Shown: positions 23,980 to 31,863, numbered from the stretch's first letter. The stretch is DNA of 64,000 nt from Pedobacter sp. BS3 (GCF_008274585.1 NZ_VTRT01000003.1:62001-126000); one strand, 5' to 3'. Translations and numbers: made by a program. The notes: generated from the sequence alone by a model not told the origin.

Positions 23980-26445
23980 TTACTCGTAATAATAAACGCG
24001 TTTAACCCGCTGCGAAATGCCGGTCAGGATTTCGTACGGAATAGTTCCAAGCTGATCTGCCAGTTGCTGAACGGGTACAGATTCGCCAAAAACAATCACT
24101 TCATCACCTTCTTCCGCATGAACGCCGGTAATATCCAGCATGCACATATCCATGCAAATGCTGCCAATAGTGGGTACAATATGACCGTTTACCTGCATTT
24201 TACCAACTCCATTGCCCAGCTTACGATTATAACCATCGGCATACCCGATTTTAACGGTGGCAATTTTTCCGCCTTCGGGCAATTTCCCGCGACGGTTATA
24301 ACCTACGGTTTCTCCGGGCTCAATATGTTTGATCTGCGAGATGCTGGTTTTAAGCGTAGTTACCGTTTCTAAGGGTGATTTTTGTTTTATGGAGCTATCT
24401 ATACCATACAGACCGATACCCAAACGCACCATATCCAACTGGGCTTCGGGCCAGCGACTTATGCCTGAAGTATTAGCGATATGGCGTAAAAACTGATATC
24501 CTATTCCCTTTTCTATATGATGGGTTGTTTCCGCAAATAATTGTACCTGTCGCTGGGTAAACTCATCTTCCACAGGATCTTCGCTTGCCGCAAGATGCGA
24601 AAACACGCTCTTGACAAGGACATCGTCCGAACTGTTCAGGATACTTACCAACGCTTCCACCTCATGTGGCATAAAACCTAACCGGTGCATGCCTGTATCT
24701 ATTTTCAGGTGAACAGGATACCGGGTTTTATTTTTCTGTTTCAGTATCGTTATAAAATCATGTAAAATCCTGAAGCTGTAAATTTCAGGCTCTAACCGGT
24801 GCTCAATTAACGTATCATACGCAGCTTCTTCGGCATTCATTACCATAATGGGCAGCGTGATACCAGCCTTACGTAGGGCAACACCTTCATCGGCAAAAGC
24901 CACAGCCAGGTAATCTACCTTATTAAACTGCAACAGGTTGGCAATCTCAAAGCTGCCGCTGCCATACGAGAAGGCCTTGACCATTACCATCAGCTTTACG
25001 TTCGGGTGAAGTAATGATTTGTAATAATTCAGATTATGCTCTAACGCGTTCAGGTTAATTTCCAGAACAGTTTCGTGCACTTTCTGAATAAGTTGTTTAC
25101 TGATTTTTTCAAATTCAAAGACTCTTGCGCCCTTTAACAGGATGGTTTCATCGCTAAAATTCAAGCTGCTCCAATTATTCAGCAATTCTTCCGTCGAAGA
25201 ATAAAACTGCTTATCGATTGGAAATGATTCAGCGCAAGCGCTTATTTGCGGTCCCACACCTATCAAACGATCAACCTGTTTACTTTCAAGCAGATGTGCC
25301 ACCTGTTGATAGAGCTCCTCCGGCTTTATACCGGCCTGAGGAATATCCGACAGGATAAGCGTTCTCCGGGGATGCTGATTTTGCTGTTTCAGAAAATCGA
25401 GCGCAATAGTTAAAGATGCCAAATCAAGACTATACGAATCGTCAATCACAGAACAATTATTAATGCCGGTTTTTAGTTCCAGCCGCATGGTTACTGGTTG
25501 GAGTTTCTCCAGTCGCTCATCGGGAATTGCCGGATGATAACCCAAAGCCAGCATTACCGCCCAACAGCAAACCGCGTTTTCTACCGAAGCGGCATCGGCA
25601 AACGGAACAAGGCACTGCACATCGTTATGCTGATAAATGCCACGCAGGTAGCGATATCTATTTTCCAGCACCTCCTCGCCTATTACTTCCAGGTCGGCAG
25701 GAGCATTAATGCACCAGGTAAACTGCTTTTTTCCGGGAATTTTGCCGCTGTAAGCCTGTAAGTATTTCGGCGAATAAATAAACAGATCGGCCTCCTGAAA
25801 TAACGTCAGCTTTTCGGCGATCTTATCCTGCAGGGTTAAAAAACCCTCGTTGTGTGCATCGCCAATATTGGTCAATACGCCAATAGTTGGCTGAATGATA
25901 TGGGCCAATGCGGCCATTTCATCGGCTTTGGAAATTCCGGTTTCAATAATGGCCAGCGTATGGTCATCGGTCATTTGCCATACCGACAAGGGCACGCCGA
26001 TCTGTGAGTTGTAACTTTTCGGACTCCGGATAATGGTGTACTCCGGCGAAAGCAGCTGGTATAACCACTCTTTGACAATAGTTTTGCCATTGCTGCCGGT
26101 TATCGCAATCACCGGGTAAGTGAATTGCCGGCGATGATAAGCTGCCAGATCCTGCAACGCTTTCAGCGGGTTATTTACAACCAGGAAATTAGCCCCGGGA
26201 TATGCTTGCCGGTCAATTTTCTTATCGGATATGACGAAATTCCGCACACCACTCCGGTAGGCATCCGGAATATACGTATGTCCATCCCGGCGACCATGCA
26301 AAGCAAAGAACAGGTTATGTTCCGTGTCCGATAATTTCCGGCTATCGTAGCTTAACGTTTGAATGACAGCTTCAGGAACAGTGATATATGCCGTTGCGCC
26401 TGCAATTTCAGCAACCTGCGTAATGGGATAAGGTTTGTGACTCAT
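23980..26445 (-). CDS. Bifunctional MurF-Alr: UDP-MurNAc-tripeptide:D-Ala-D-Ala ligase fused to alanine racemase
   Basis: Makes and uses D-alanine for peptidoglycan in one polypeptide, a fusion typical of Bacteroidota. The N-terminal ~450 residues are MurF, with the ATP loop AITGSNGKTIVKEW and the Mur ligase central and C-terminal domains (VTMRLELKTG, DDSYSLDLAS). The C-terminal ~370 residues are a fold-type III PLP racemase with the PLP lysine in VKAFSYGSG and the closing GSICMDMCMLDITG segment. Of the possible starts I prefer ATG at 26445 (MSHKPYPI), giving 821 residues: a longer in-frame extension to 26544 would run into the divergent recX gene and is not conserved-looking. Cytoplasmic enzyme, essential by pathway. 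Confidence 0.93.
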   Translation of the reverse strand: MSHKPYPITQVAEIAGATAYITVPEAVIQTLSYDSRKLSDTEHNLFFALHGRRDGHTYIPDAYRSGVRNFVISDKKIDRQAYPGANFLVVNNPLKALQDLAAYHRRQFTYPVIAITGSNGKTIVKEWLYQLLSPEYTIIRSPKSYNSQIGVPLSVWQMTDDHTLAIIETGISKADEMAALAHIIQPTIGVLTNIGDAHNEGFLTLQDKIAEKLTLFQEADLFIYSPKYLQAYSGKIPGKKQFTWCINAPADLEVIGEEVLENRYRYLRGIYQHNDVQCLVPFADAASVENAVCCWAVMLALGYHPAIPDERLEKLQPVTMRLELKTGINNCSVIDDSYSLDLASLTIALDFLKQQNQHPRRTLILSDIPQAGIKPEELYQQVAHLLESKQVDRLIGVGPQISACAESFPIDKQFYSSTEELLNNWSSLNFSDETILLKGARVFEFEKISKQLIQKVHETVLEINLNALEHNLNYYKSLLHPNVKLMVMVKAFSYGSGSFEIANLLQFNKVDYLAVAFADEGVALRKAGITLPIMVMNAEEAAYDTLIEHRLEPEIYSFRILHDFITILKQKNKTRYPVHLKIDTGMHRLGFMPHEVEALVSILNSSDDVLVKSVFSHLAASEDPVEDEFTQRQVQLFAETTHHIEKGIGYQFLRHIANTSGISRWPEAQLDMVRLGIGLYGIDSSIKQKSPLETVTTLKTSISQIKHIEPGETVGYNRRGKLPEGGKIATVKIGYADGYNRKLGNGVGKMQVNGHIVPTIGSICMDMCMLDITGVHAEEGDEVIVFGESVPVQQLADQLGTIPYEILTGISQRVKRVYYYE

Positions 26446-26509
26446 GCTATGCAAATTTCTACATTTTTTTAGGATATAGTCCGGTTTTTCACAACTTTGA
26501 ACGGTTGTT

Positions 26510-26983
26510 ATGAATTGTAAATCCCTCACCAAAAACCAGGCCATTGAAAAAGCCGAGCATTATTGCGCTTACCAGGAACGCTCTCAACAGGAAGTGCGGG
26601 ATAAATTGTATGATTTGGGCATGAACACATCCGATGTTGACGACATTATCAGTTACCTGATATCAACAAATTTTCTGAATGAAGAACGCTTCGCATTGGC
26701 TTATACCCGCGGTAAGCTGCGGCAAAAGCATTGGGGGCGATTAAAAATCAAACAAGGATTAAAATTAAAAAAGGTCTCTGAACCGTTAATCCGCAAAGCG
26801 ATGCGGAGCATAGATGCTGATGAATACATGGATATTCTGAGCCAAATATTACAGAAAAAAGCATCGCTATTACACGAAAAGGATACGTTTAAACGCTATT
26901 ATAAGCTCATGCGTTTTGCCTTATCCCGCGGTTTTGAAACCGACCTGATTTCTGATGCACTGAAACAGAATAACTTAGCCTGA
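26510..26983 (+). CDS. recX: Regulatory protein RecX
   Basis: Inhibitor of RecA filaments that limits recombination and SOS activity. The 157 residues are the normal three-helix-repeat RecX module: AEHYCAYQERSQQEVRDKL (first repeat), LISTNFLNEERFALAYTRGK with the conserved F-L-N/D-x-x-R-F signature, and RLKIKQGLKLKKVSEPLI. It is divergent from murF-alr with a 64-bp gap. No recA is nearby, so it is regulated separately. Family assignment is straightforward. Confidence 0.93.
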   Translation: MNCKSLTKNQAIEKAEHYCAYQERSQQEVRDKLYDLGMNTSDVDDIISYLISTNFLNEERFALAYTRGKLRQKHWGRLKIKQGLKLKKVSEPLIRKAMRSIDADEYMDILSQILQKKASLLHEKDTFKRYYKLMRFALSRGFETDLISDALKQNNLA

Positions 26984-27007
26984 AAACAAAAATATTTTAA
27001 AAAAATA

Positions 27008-27037
27008 TTGACAGATTTGCTTTTCTGCCTATATTTG
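27008..27037 (+). promoter_or_regulatory. tRNA operon promoter
   Basis: TTGACA at 27008-27013 serves as -33 element (TTG at 27008-27010), with 19 bases to an exact -7 box TATATTTG (27030-27037). The transcript would begin near 27042, 36 bases before tRNA-Gly. This is the best full promoter in the window. Confidence 0.75.
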
Positions 27038-27077
27038 CACTCACCAAAACGCAAGAAACATACTATATCTTGCAGAT

Positions 27078-27153
27078 GCGAAAGTAGCTCAGTTGGTAGA
27101 GCGCAACCTTGCCAAGGTTGAGGTCGCGAGTTCGAACCTCGTCTTTCGCTCCA
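27078..27153 (+). tRNA. tRNA-Gly (anticodon GCC)
   Basis: Complete cloverleaf with the acceptor stem GCGAAAG/CTTTCGC, anticodon stem CAACC/GGTTG and loop TTGCCAA, so the anticodon is GCC at 27111-27113. The T arm contains GTTCGAA. The terminal CCA (27151-27153) is encoded in the DNA. Confidence 0.96.
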
Positions 27154-27202
27154 CAAGTCCCTTCCACGTGAAGGGATTTAATGTTTTAAAAGGTAATCAC
27201 CT

Positions 27203-27288
27203 GCCTGGGTGGTGGAACTGGTAGACACGCAGGACTTAAAATCCTGTTCGCCCTAAAGCGAGTGCGGGTTCGATTCCCGCCCCAGGTA
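27203..27288 (+). tRNA. tRNA-Leu (anticodon TAA)
   Basis: Class II tRNA with a long variable arm (GTTCGC/GCGAG pairing). Acceptor GCCTGGG pairs with CCCAGGT (G-U at the end). The anticodon loop CTTAAAA has TAA at 27237-27239. The T arm contains GTTCGAT. The CCA end is not encoded here, unlike the upstream tRNA-Gly, so it must be added enzymatically. Both tRNAs share the upstream promoter. Confidence 0.95.
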
Positions 27289-27315
27289 CTAAGCGGGACT
27301 TCTGTCCTGTTTTTG

Positions 27316-27346
27316 AAAGACTCCTCTACACAAAGGAGTCTTTTTT
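27316..27346 (+). terminator. Terminator of the tRNA operon
   Basis: Stem AAAGACTCCT (27316-27325) with AGGAGTCTTT (27334-27343), an 8-base loop, and a run of six T from 27341. It lies 28 bases past tRNA-Leu. Confidence 0.85.
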
Positions 27347-27447
27347 CATTGCTGGGTTTGAAATTCTATACATCTGCATACCAGTTCATCAGCGTCAAGC
27401 AGAATAATTCGTTTCACTATGTACTGGCACGAGAGTGCCAAAAATAG

Positions 27448-27486
27448 AAACGGGAACCCGCCTCTGTTCGATTTGGATTCCCGTTT
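27448..27486. repeat. 9-bp inverted repeat after the tRNA operon
   Basis: AAACGGGAA (27448-27456) and TTCCCGTTT (27478-27486) are perfect reverse complements around 21 bases. A smaller hairpin, TGGCAC/GTGCCA, is at 27425-27440. They may be secondary terminators; no gene overlaps them. Confidence 0.45.
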
Positions 27487-27532
27487 ACTTTCACTTAAAC
27501 CGTAGTTTAAATGAAAAATATCAAGTGTTCTG

Positions 27533-27540
27533 TATCTTTG
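27533..27540 (+). promoter_or_regulatory. -7 box (TATCTTTG) in front of a candidate RNA gene
   Basis: Exact TAnnTTTG in a region with no protein-coding frame. The -33 element is weak. It lies right before the structured block 27541-27795, which is the reason to take it seriously. Confidence 0.4.
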
Positions 27541-27795
27541 GCAGATTATCCGGATTACCCCGGTGGGCATCCTCGTAATCCTTATGAGCTGGCCTGTCTC
27601 CTATGAAACAGCTCGTCTCATAATTCCTGTTTAATCCCGCTGCATCAAAACCCGTAGGTTGCATGCTGCTTTGTTAACTTGAAAGTCCGAAACTGCTTTC
27701 CCGTAGGCGCTGGCTTCTTTTGGTCTTTCAATATCAGGCTGTCAAAGTACTTCCTTCTTGATATATACTAAGGTAGCACATTATCCCGGAACTGC
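27541..27795 (+). ncRNA. Candidate structured non-coding RNA
   Basis: This ~255-base block has no convincing protein frame and is GC-richer than its flanks. Outer segments can pair to close it: GCAG (27541-27544) with CTGC (27792-27795), and TCCGG (27549-27553) with CCGGA (27787-27791). Inside are a perfect 7-bp stem GGATTAC/GTAATCC (27552-27558 with 27575-27581), directly followed by TTATGAG/CTCATAA (27582-27588 with 27617-27623), and two copies of CCCGTAGG. It follows a -7 box. A 6S-like regulatory RNA is one possibility from size and closed-rod layout; it is not tmRNA, SRP RNA or RNase P by the motifs I looked for. The rest of the 909-bp gap (27796-28197) shows only a dispersed repeat. Confidence 0.35.
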
Positions 27796-28007
27796 AAAGA
27801 AAAAAAGGACATTTTTATAAACAGCTTATTAACAGCAATCCACATCCGTGATAATTACTAAATCAACGTCATATTATACTATAACTTGCTTATATTGAGT
27901 AAACTATAGGTCTTGTTTTTGACTTTTAATTGTTGAGTCTTGACTTTACAACGGGTTATCCACATCCAGTTGAAATCGGTTTTCCACCTGTTGCTAAGTA
28001 AAAAGTA

Positions 28008-28058
28008 AAAATTATCTTCGATGAGTTCGCCAAAGGCTCGGTTCAAAAGTAAAAACCT
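28008..28058 (+). repeat. Dispersed repeat, copy 2
   Basis: Same orientation and sequence family as 23092-23142, with an identical 18-base core at 28008-28025. Similarity continues weakly to about 28090 (ttaatgaaa words). Not associated with a coding frame. Confidence 0.6.
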
Positions 28059-28197
28059 GCAAGGGTTCATTGGATACCTTAATGAAAAATTAAAAGTGTA
28101 TCCATAGGTCCTGCTGCTCAACCTATATTTTTTGGACGTTTGAGTAAGATATTCGTAGTCACGACATTACCCTTTGATTTAGGGCAAAATTCTGCCG

Positions 28198-28584
28198 TTA
28201 CTTTTTAGCCGTAACACGGGTAGATTGCTGTTCCATGTTCTGAAATACCAACTCATCGGGGGTAAGTTTTTGCACCAGGAACGGAAATTCGCGTATGCGT
28301 CCGCCGTCTAAAATTTCCTGGTAGCGTATCAGGTTGTCTGCTATGGTATATTTTCCGTGCGATAGCACTTTTCCGTTCCATACCATAATCAGGTCGCCAT
28401 TCCTGGAAAATTCAATATACGGTTTGTTAGCCGCCACTTCCTGCGCATCCATTGCTTTTGCTTCAGGATTATTGAGGTATTCTACCTTAACATAATGCCA
28501 CCGTCCGTATAGTAGCTCAGGCTTTATGCTGCTGTTGCAGGACACCAATACCAGACTGATGATTATCCAAATAAGATATTTCAT
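28198..28584 (-). CDS. Small lipoprotein, lipocalin-like size, function unknown
   Basis: A 128-residue protein with a lipoprotein signal (MKYLIWIIISLVLVSC, lipobox LVSC, Cys16). The mature part starts with GRWHYVKVEYL and contains alternating strands (YIEFSRNGDLIMVWNGKVLSHGKYTI), the pattern of the small lipocalin-like/DUF4488-type lipoproteins common in Bacteroidota. Location should be the periplasmic face of the inner or outer membrane. It lies 40 bases downstream of the LysR gene on the same strand, so co-transcription is possible. No functional prediction is justified. Confidence 0.75.
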   Translation of the reverse strand: MKYLIWIIISLVLVSCNSSIKPELLYGRWHYVKVEYLNNPEAKAMDAQEVAANKPYIEFSRNGDLIMVWNGKVLSHGKYTIADNLIRYQEILDGGRIREFPFLVQKLTPDELVFQNMEQQSTRVTAKK

Positions 28585-28624
28585 TTTTTTAATGTCAAAT
28601 GCTTAACGATGTAAAGCTATAAAA

Positions 28625-29509
28625 CTATGGTAAAAGCACACAATCCGCATAGCGTTTGGTAAACCAGCGGATAGCCTCGTTACTGTGCCGGCTGGCCAGT
28701 ACCACTTCTGTAGAAACCGGGATGTCATCCAGGTTATAATACCGCAATTTCAGGTACGGATATTGCCATTGAAGCGATTTGGGTAAGATGGAAACTCCTA
28801 TCCCACTCTCTACCAGCCGCAAAATAGAGTGCACGTTGTTAGCTTCGTGACTGATATCGGGCTGAAAGCCCAATCGCTGACAGATTTCAACCAGCTTCCG
28901 GTGATAATCAGGCGCATAATCACCGTTGAAAAATATAAAAGGCTGCTGTTGCAGATATTCGCTCAAGGCTTCAGTGGTAGTAAACCCGCCGGTTTCCTGT
29001 GGCATAACCACTACAAACGGGTCATGAAAAAGCGACGTCAGCTTTAGCGTTTCCGTATTAACCGGCGTACGCATAATGCCTACATCAAGCTTATTACTGT
29101 TGAGCGCCTGCACCTGCTTAACGGTTGGAACCTCAAACAGCCTGATTTTGAGGAACGGAAATTCCTGGCGCATCTCTTTCAACACAGTAATTAGTTGTGT
29201 ATGATACGTCGAGCTAATGTAACCGATGTTGAACTGTCCGCTTAGGTTATGGTGAATCTGTTTTACCATGTTCTGACTGTCGGTCAGTCGCCCCAGAATA
29301 GCATCCACTTCCTTTTTAAAATACAGGCCAGCGTCCGTGAGCTTCACCCGCTTATTGTTCCGTTCAAATAATTGCACGCCAAGCTCTTCTTCCAACTCAC
29401 GTATCTGCCTGCTTAACGGCGGTTGCGAAATAAATAAACGTGAAGCCGCTTTCCTGAAATGCAGTTCCTCGGCCACAGTTTTAAAATAAAGCAGGTGTCG
29501 TAATTCCAT
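28625..29509 (-). CDS. LysR-family transcriptional regulator
   Basis: A 294-residue LTTR. The N-terminal winged helix (1-60) reads ELRHLLYFKTVAEELHFRKA followed by SRLFISQPPLSRQIRELEEE, the recognition helix. Residues ~90-290 form the periplasmic-binding-protein-like effector domain (QFNIGYISSTYHTQLITVL). Spacing to the divergent methyltransferase gene is 86 bp, and that gap contains a palindrome. By LTTR precedent it regulates itself and the divergent gene in response to a small molecule. The effector domain resembles the BenM/CatM-like subgroup only loosely, so the ligand is not predicted. Confidence 0.93.
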   Translation of the reverse strand: MELRHLLYFKTVAEELHFRKAASRLFISQPPLSRQIRELEEELGVQLFERNNKRVKLTDAGLYFKKEVDAILGRLTDSQNMVKQIHHNLSGQFNIGYISSTYHTQLITVLKEMRQEFPFLKIRLFEVPTVKQVQALNSNKLDVGIMRTPVNTETLKLTSLFHDPFVVVMPQETGGFTTTEALSEYLQQQPFIFFNGDYAPDYHRKLVEICQRLGFQPDISHEANNVHSILRLVESGIGVSILPKSLQWQYPYLKLRYYNLDDIPVSTEVVLASRHSNEAIRWFTKRYADCVLLP

Positions 29510-29521
29510 TGATACCTAATT

Positions 29522-29549
29522 AATATCAATTATTAACAAAATTGATATT
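29522..29549. promoter_or_regulatory. Candidate LysR operator
   Basis: Perfect 10-bp inverted repeat AATATCAATT (29522-29531) / AATTGATATT (29540-29549) around 8 bases, containing the AT-rich T-N11-A type dyad bound by LTTRs. It sits 12 bases upstream of the LysR start codon and over the -33 region of the divergent methyltransferase promoter. Confidence 0.6.
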
Positions 29550-29571
29550 TTACAAATATCATACTTCCGGT

Positions 29572-29579
29572 TAACTTTG
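29572..29579 (+). promoter_or_regulatory. -7 box (TAACTTTG) of the methyltransferase gene
   Basis: Exact TAnnTTTG, 16 bases before the ATG at 29596. The -33 region falls in the LysR palindrome and lacks a TTTG match, as expected for a promoter that needs an activator. Confidence 0.55.
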
Positions 29580-29595
29580 ACAAAAACAAAACAAC

Positions 29596-30318
29596 ATGGA
29601 AACAGATTATTCGTCAAAATCCTCTTTAGAAGAAATCAGGGAACGGTTTGATAACGATGTGGAACGTTTTTCAAACCTTGAGACGGGGCAGCAAACTACA
29701 CTCGATGCTGTTTTAAGTATGGAACTCATTACCGATGCCGCCAAATACATCAATCCACAGGCAACCGCGGTATTAGATATTGGCTGTGGCGCCGGAAACT
29801 ATACCCTAAAGCTGCTTTCCAAAATTCCAAACCTGAACTGTACCCTGATTGACCTTAGCTTGCCAATGCTGGAACGGGCCCGGCAACGGGTTTTGGAAGC
29901 TACATGGGGGACTGTTGAAACAATTCAAACCGACATTCGCGAGGCGAATTTGGGCGACCAGCAGTTTGATGTAGTGCTTGCGGCCGCCGTATTGCATCAT
30001 TTACGCGGCGATAACGATTGGGAGCTGGTATTCGCTAAGATATACCAGGCGCTTAAACCCGGCGGCAGCTTCTGGATTTCAGATTTGATTATTCACGACA
30101 CTCCCGAACTTGATAAATTGTTCACCGACCGGTTTGCAACTTACCTGGAATCGCTTGGCGGAGCTGAATACCGGCAAAAAGTGTTCGATTACATTGAACA
30201 CGAAGACACCCCTCGGTCTGTAAATTACCAGCTGAACCTGATGAAACGTGCAGGCTTCAGGCATACCGAAGTGCTGCACAAAAACGGATGCTTTGCCGCT
30301 TTTGGCGGAGTGAAGTAA
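29596..30318 (+). CDS. Class I SAM-dependent methyltransferase
   Basis: A 240-residue Rossmann-fold methyltransferase. SAM-binding motif I is LDIGCGAGNYTLKLL (about 60-74), the motif II acidic residue is in LIDLSLPMLERAR, then FDVVLAAAVLHHL and LKPGGSFWISDL. The C-terminal part (about 165-240) is a small substrate cap. This overall type (UbiE/Trans-aconitate-like) includes many small-molecule methyltransferases, so the substrate is open. It is divergent from a LysR regulator with an operator-like palindrome between them and is thus probably the regulated target. Confidence 0.88.
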   Translation: METDYSSKSSLEEIRERFDNDVERFSNLETGQQTTLDAVLSMELITDAAKYINPQATAVLDIGCGAGNYTLKLLSKIPNLNCTLIDLSLPMLERARQRVLEATWGTVETIQTDIREANLGDQQFDVVLAAAVLHHLRGDNDWELVFAKIYQALKPGGSFWISDLIIHDTPELDKLFTDRFATYLESLGGAEYRQKVFDYIEHEDTPRSVNYQLNLMKRAGFRHTEVLHKNGCFAAFGGVK

Positions 30319-30628
30319 GTTTAGTTTCAAACGAAAAGCAGAAGGCCTAAAGCAGAAAGCATTTTTTAGAAAAGCAAAGTTCTGTAATAATGGGTTCCGG
30401 TAGTCAGGCTGTACGCTCATACGCCTGCAACCTGCCCCCATACCTCGTGGGGCATTACACTCAAGGCCGGTATCCGCTCCCATCCTGTTTAGATTGGCCG
30501 GGATAGTGCTGTAAACTCAGTTCTGACTTAGTTTTGCCAACTTTTAAAAAGTTGGCAGAACTGTTAATATCACAAAGCAGTCTATTAATAAATTTTTAAC
30601 TGTTGCAATACAGTTAAATTGAAAATTG
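30319..30628. other. Intergenic region with two hairpins
   Basis: No gene is supported. A GC-rich block (about 30390-30510) contains hairpin TGCCCC/GGGGCA (30433-30438 with 30449-30454). Further on, 30535-30544 (TGCCAACTTT) and 30548-30557 form a 10-bp perfect stem around TAA, with an outer bulged pairing CAGTTCTG/CAGAACTG (30518-30525 with 30556-30563). The second hairpin is upstream of the antitoxin gene and could be its operator. A 134-codon minus-strand frame overlaps the methyltransferase and is not believable. Confidence 0.45.
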
Positions 30629-30835
30629 ATGAAACTACTGCTGGAGATAAAAGACGATAAGGCCTCATTTATAATGGAAGTTTTAAAAAACTTTAAGGAC
30701 ATAAAAGTTAAGCCTCTTACAGCTCATAAAGCAGACGTGCTGGAAGGTTTAAAAGAAGCTGTTAACGAAGTTAACCTTATAAAGCAGGGAAAGTTAAAAG
30801 GTATTTCAGCTAAAGAGTTACTAAATGAACTATGA
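30629..30835 (+). CDS. Type II antitoxin-like protein with truncated toxin partner
   Basis: A 68-residue protein; ATG at 30629 is preferred over a TTG one codon earlier. It starts with a beta strand (KLLLEIKDDKASFI) and a helix (MEVLKNFKDIKVKPL), and ends in a basic-acidic helix (ALKEAVNEVNLIKQGKL-like segment, KELLNEL). This is the size and layout of Bacteroidota antitoxins found before RelE/ParE-type toxins. The start of just such a toxin overlaps its last 11 bases. It is an orphan antitoxin in effect, since the toxin is broken. Confidence 0.65.
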   Translation: MKLLLEIKDDKASFIMEVLKNFKDIKVKPLTAHKADVLEGLKEAVNEVNLIKQGKLKGISAKELLNEL

Positions 30836-30890
30836 AGTTATAGCCACTCCACGGTTTAGAAAAGACATTAAAAGTATCCGTAATATTTAA
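30825..30890 (+). pseudogene. 5' remnant of a RelE/ParE-type toxin
   Basis: From ATG at 30825 the frame reads MNYEVIATPRFRKDIKSIRNI and then stops. This is the conserved beginning of RelE/ParE-family toxins (beta strand 1 followed by the F-x-K/R-x-x-K helix). The family length is ~95-110 residues; only 21 remain, and the downstream bases to the PPK2 gene show no continuation in any frame. A deletion after the first helix therefore removed the catalytic part. Confidence 0.7.
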
Positions 30891-30972
30891 TCCCGAAATT
30901 TCAGCACAATGCCAGATTGAAGCCCCGTAACACTTAACTCACAACACATAACAATCAAACAATCCGGCAATT

Positions 30973-31863
30973 CTACCCCTCCCCTTCCAACAACCGCTTA
31001 CTTTCGGCTAATGCTTCGGTTTCTGATGCGGATAATTGAGGCATTTGAATATCCAGCGCTTTTAACCGTTCCGTAATAACCTGGCTGATGGCTATCCGGG
31101 TAAACCATTTTTTATCAGCAGGTACAATATACCAGGGCGCATGTTCAGTCGCAGTAGCGTTAATGGCATCTTCGTATGCGTTCATGTAATCATTCCAGTA
31201 CGAACGTTCCTGCACATCAAACGAAGAAAATTTCCAGTTTTTTGCCGGGTCATCAATCCGTTCCAAAAAACGCTCTTTCTGCTCCTTTTTAGACACATGC
31301 AAAAAGAACTTGATAATTATCGTACCGTTACGGGCAAGATGCTTTTCAAAATCACGGATGCTTTCGTAACGCTGCTCCCAGAATTTCTTATCAACTTTAT
31401 CAACATCTGTATAATCATGCAGACGCTCTTTCAAAACAATTTCCGGGTGAACCCTGCATATCAGCACATTTTCGTAGTGCGAGCGGTTATGTATCCCAAT
31501 ACGGCCTTTTTCGGGCAACGCCTTATAATGACGCCATAAAAAATCATGGTCATATTCTTCGACCGAAGGTTGTTTAAATGAATACACCTGGCAGCCCTGT
31601 GGATTCAGACCGCTCATGACATGCTCAATGGCGCTATCCTTACCGCCAGCATCCATTGCCTGAAAAAGTATCAGCACCGCATATTGATTGGCGGCATACA
31701 ATTTCTCCTGTATTTCGCTAAGCTCTTTTTTAGCGGTATCCAATACCGATTCAGCTTCATCCTTATCATAATCGGCTGTAAAATCGGTATCAAACTGCTT
31801 TAGCGAGATTTTTTGTTTGCCGTCAACGGTTAGTTTCTCAATAAATTTATCTGGCTTGCTCAT
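30973..31863 (-). CDS. ppk2: Polyphosphate kinase 2 (PPK2 family)
   Basis: Transfers phosphate between polyphosphate and nucleotides. The Walker A-like loop DAGGKDSAIEHVM (after ILFQAM) and the Walker B/lid region HNRSHYENVLICRVH are diagnostic for single-domain PPK2; the NRSHYE(N/D)VL wording resembles the class I group that phosphorylates NDPs. The start used is ATG at 31863 (MSKPDKFIE), nine codons inside the longest open frame, because the upstream codons add only a short hydrophobic stretch not expected in this cytosolic enzyme; the result is 296 residues, the usual size. It is divergent from PBP1A. The direction of the reaction (ATP-forming or polyP-forming) is not visible. Confidence 0.92.
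   Translation of the reverse strand: MSKPDKFIEKLTVDGKQKISLKQFDTDFTADYDKDEAESVLDTAKKELSEIQEKLYAANQYAVLILFQAMDAGGKDSAIEHVMSGLNPQGCQVYSFKQPSVEEYDHDFLWRHYKALPEKGRIGIHNRSHYENVLICRVHPEIVLKERLHDYTDVDKVDKKFWEQRYESIRDFEKHLARNGTIIIKFFLHVSKKEQKERFLERIDDPAKNWKFSSFDVQERSYWNDYMNAYEDAINATATEHAPWYIVPADKKWFTRIAISQVITERLKALDIQMPQLSASETEALAESKRLLEGEG

Noticed and set aside
26446-26544. N-terminal extension of MurF-Alr
   Set aside because: The 33 extra residues do not look like MurF and would overlap the divergent recX coding region and its promoter space.
27262-27447. 61-codon plus-strand frame beginning inside tRNA-Leu
   Set aside because: Starts within a tRNA gene and crosses the terminator.
27541-27795. 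tmRNA, SRP RNA or RNase P as identity of the candidate RNA
   Set aside because: No tRNA-like ends or tag frame, no GGAAGG-type SRP tetraloop context, and no RNase P core segments in the right order.
27879-28121. 80-codon minus-strand frame
   Set aside because: Lies over a dispersed repeat and translates to low-quality sequence rich in rare residues.
30079-30483. 134-codon minus-strand frame with a Cys-rich start
   Set aside because: Half of it is antisense to the methyltransferase; the remainder is a GC-rich hairpin block that looks like a repeat.
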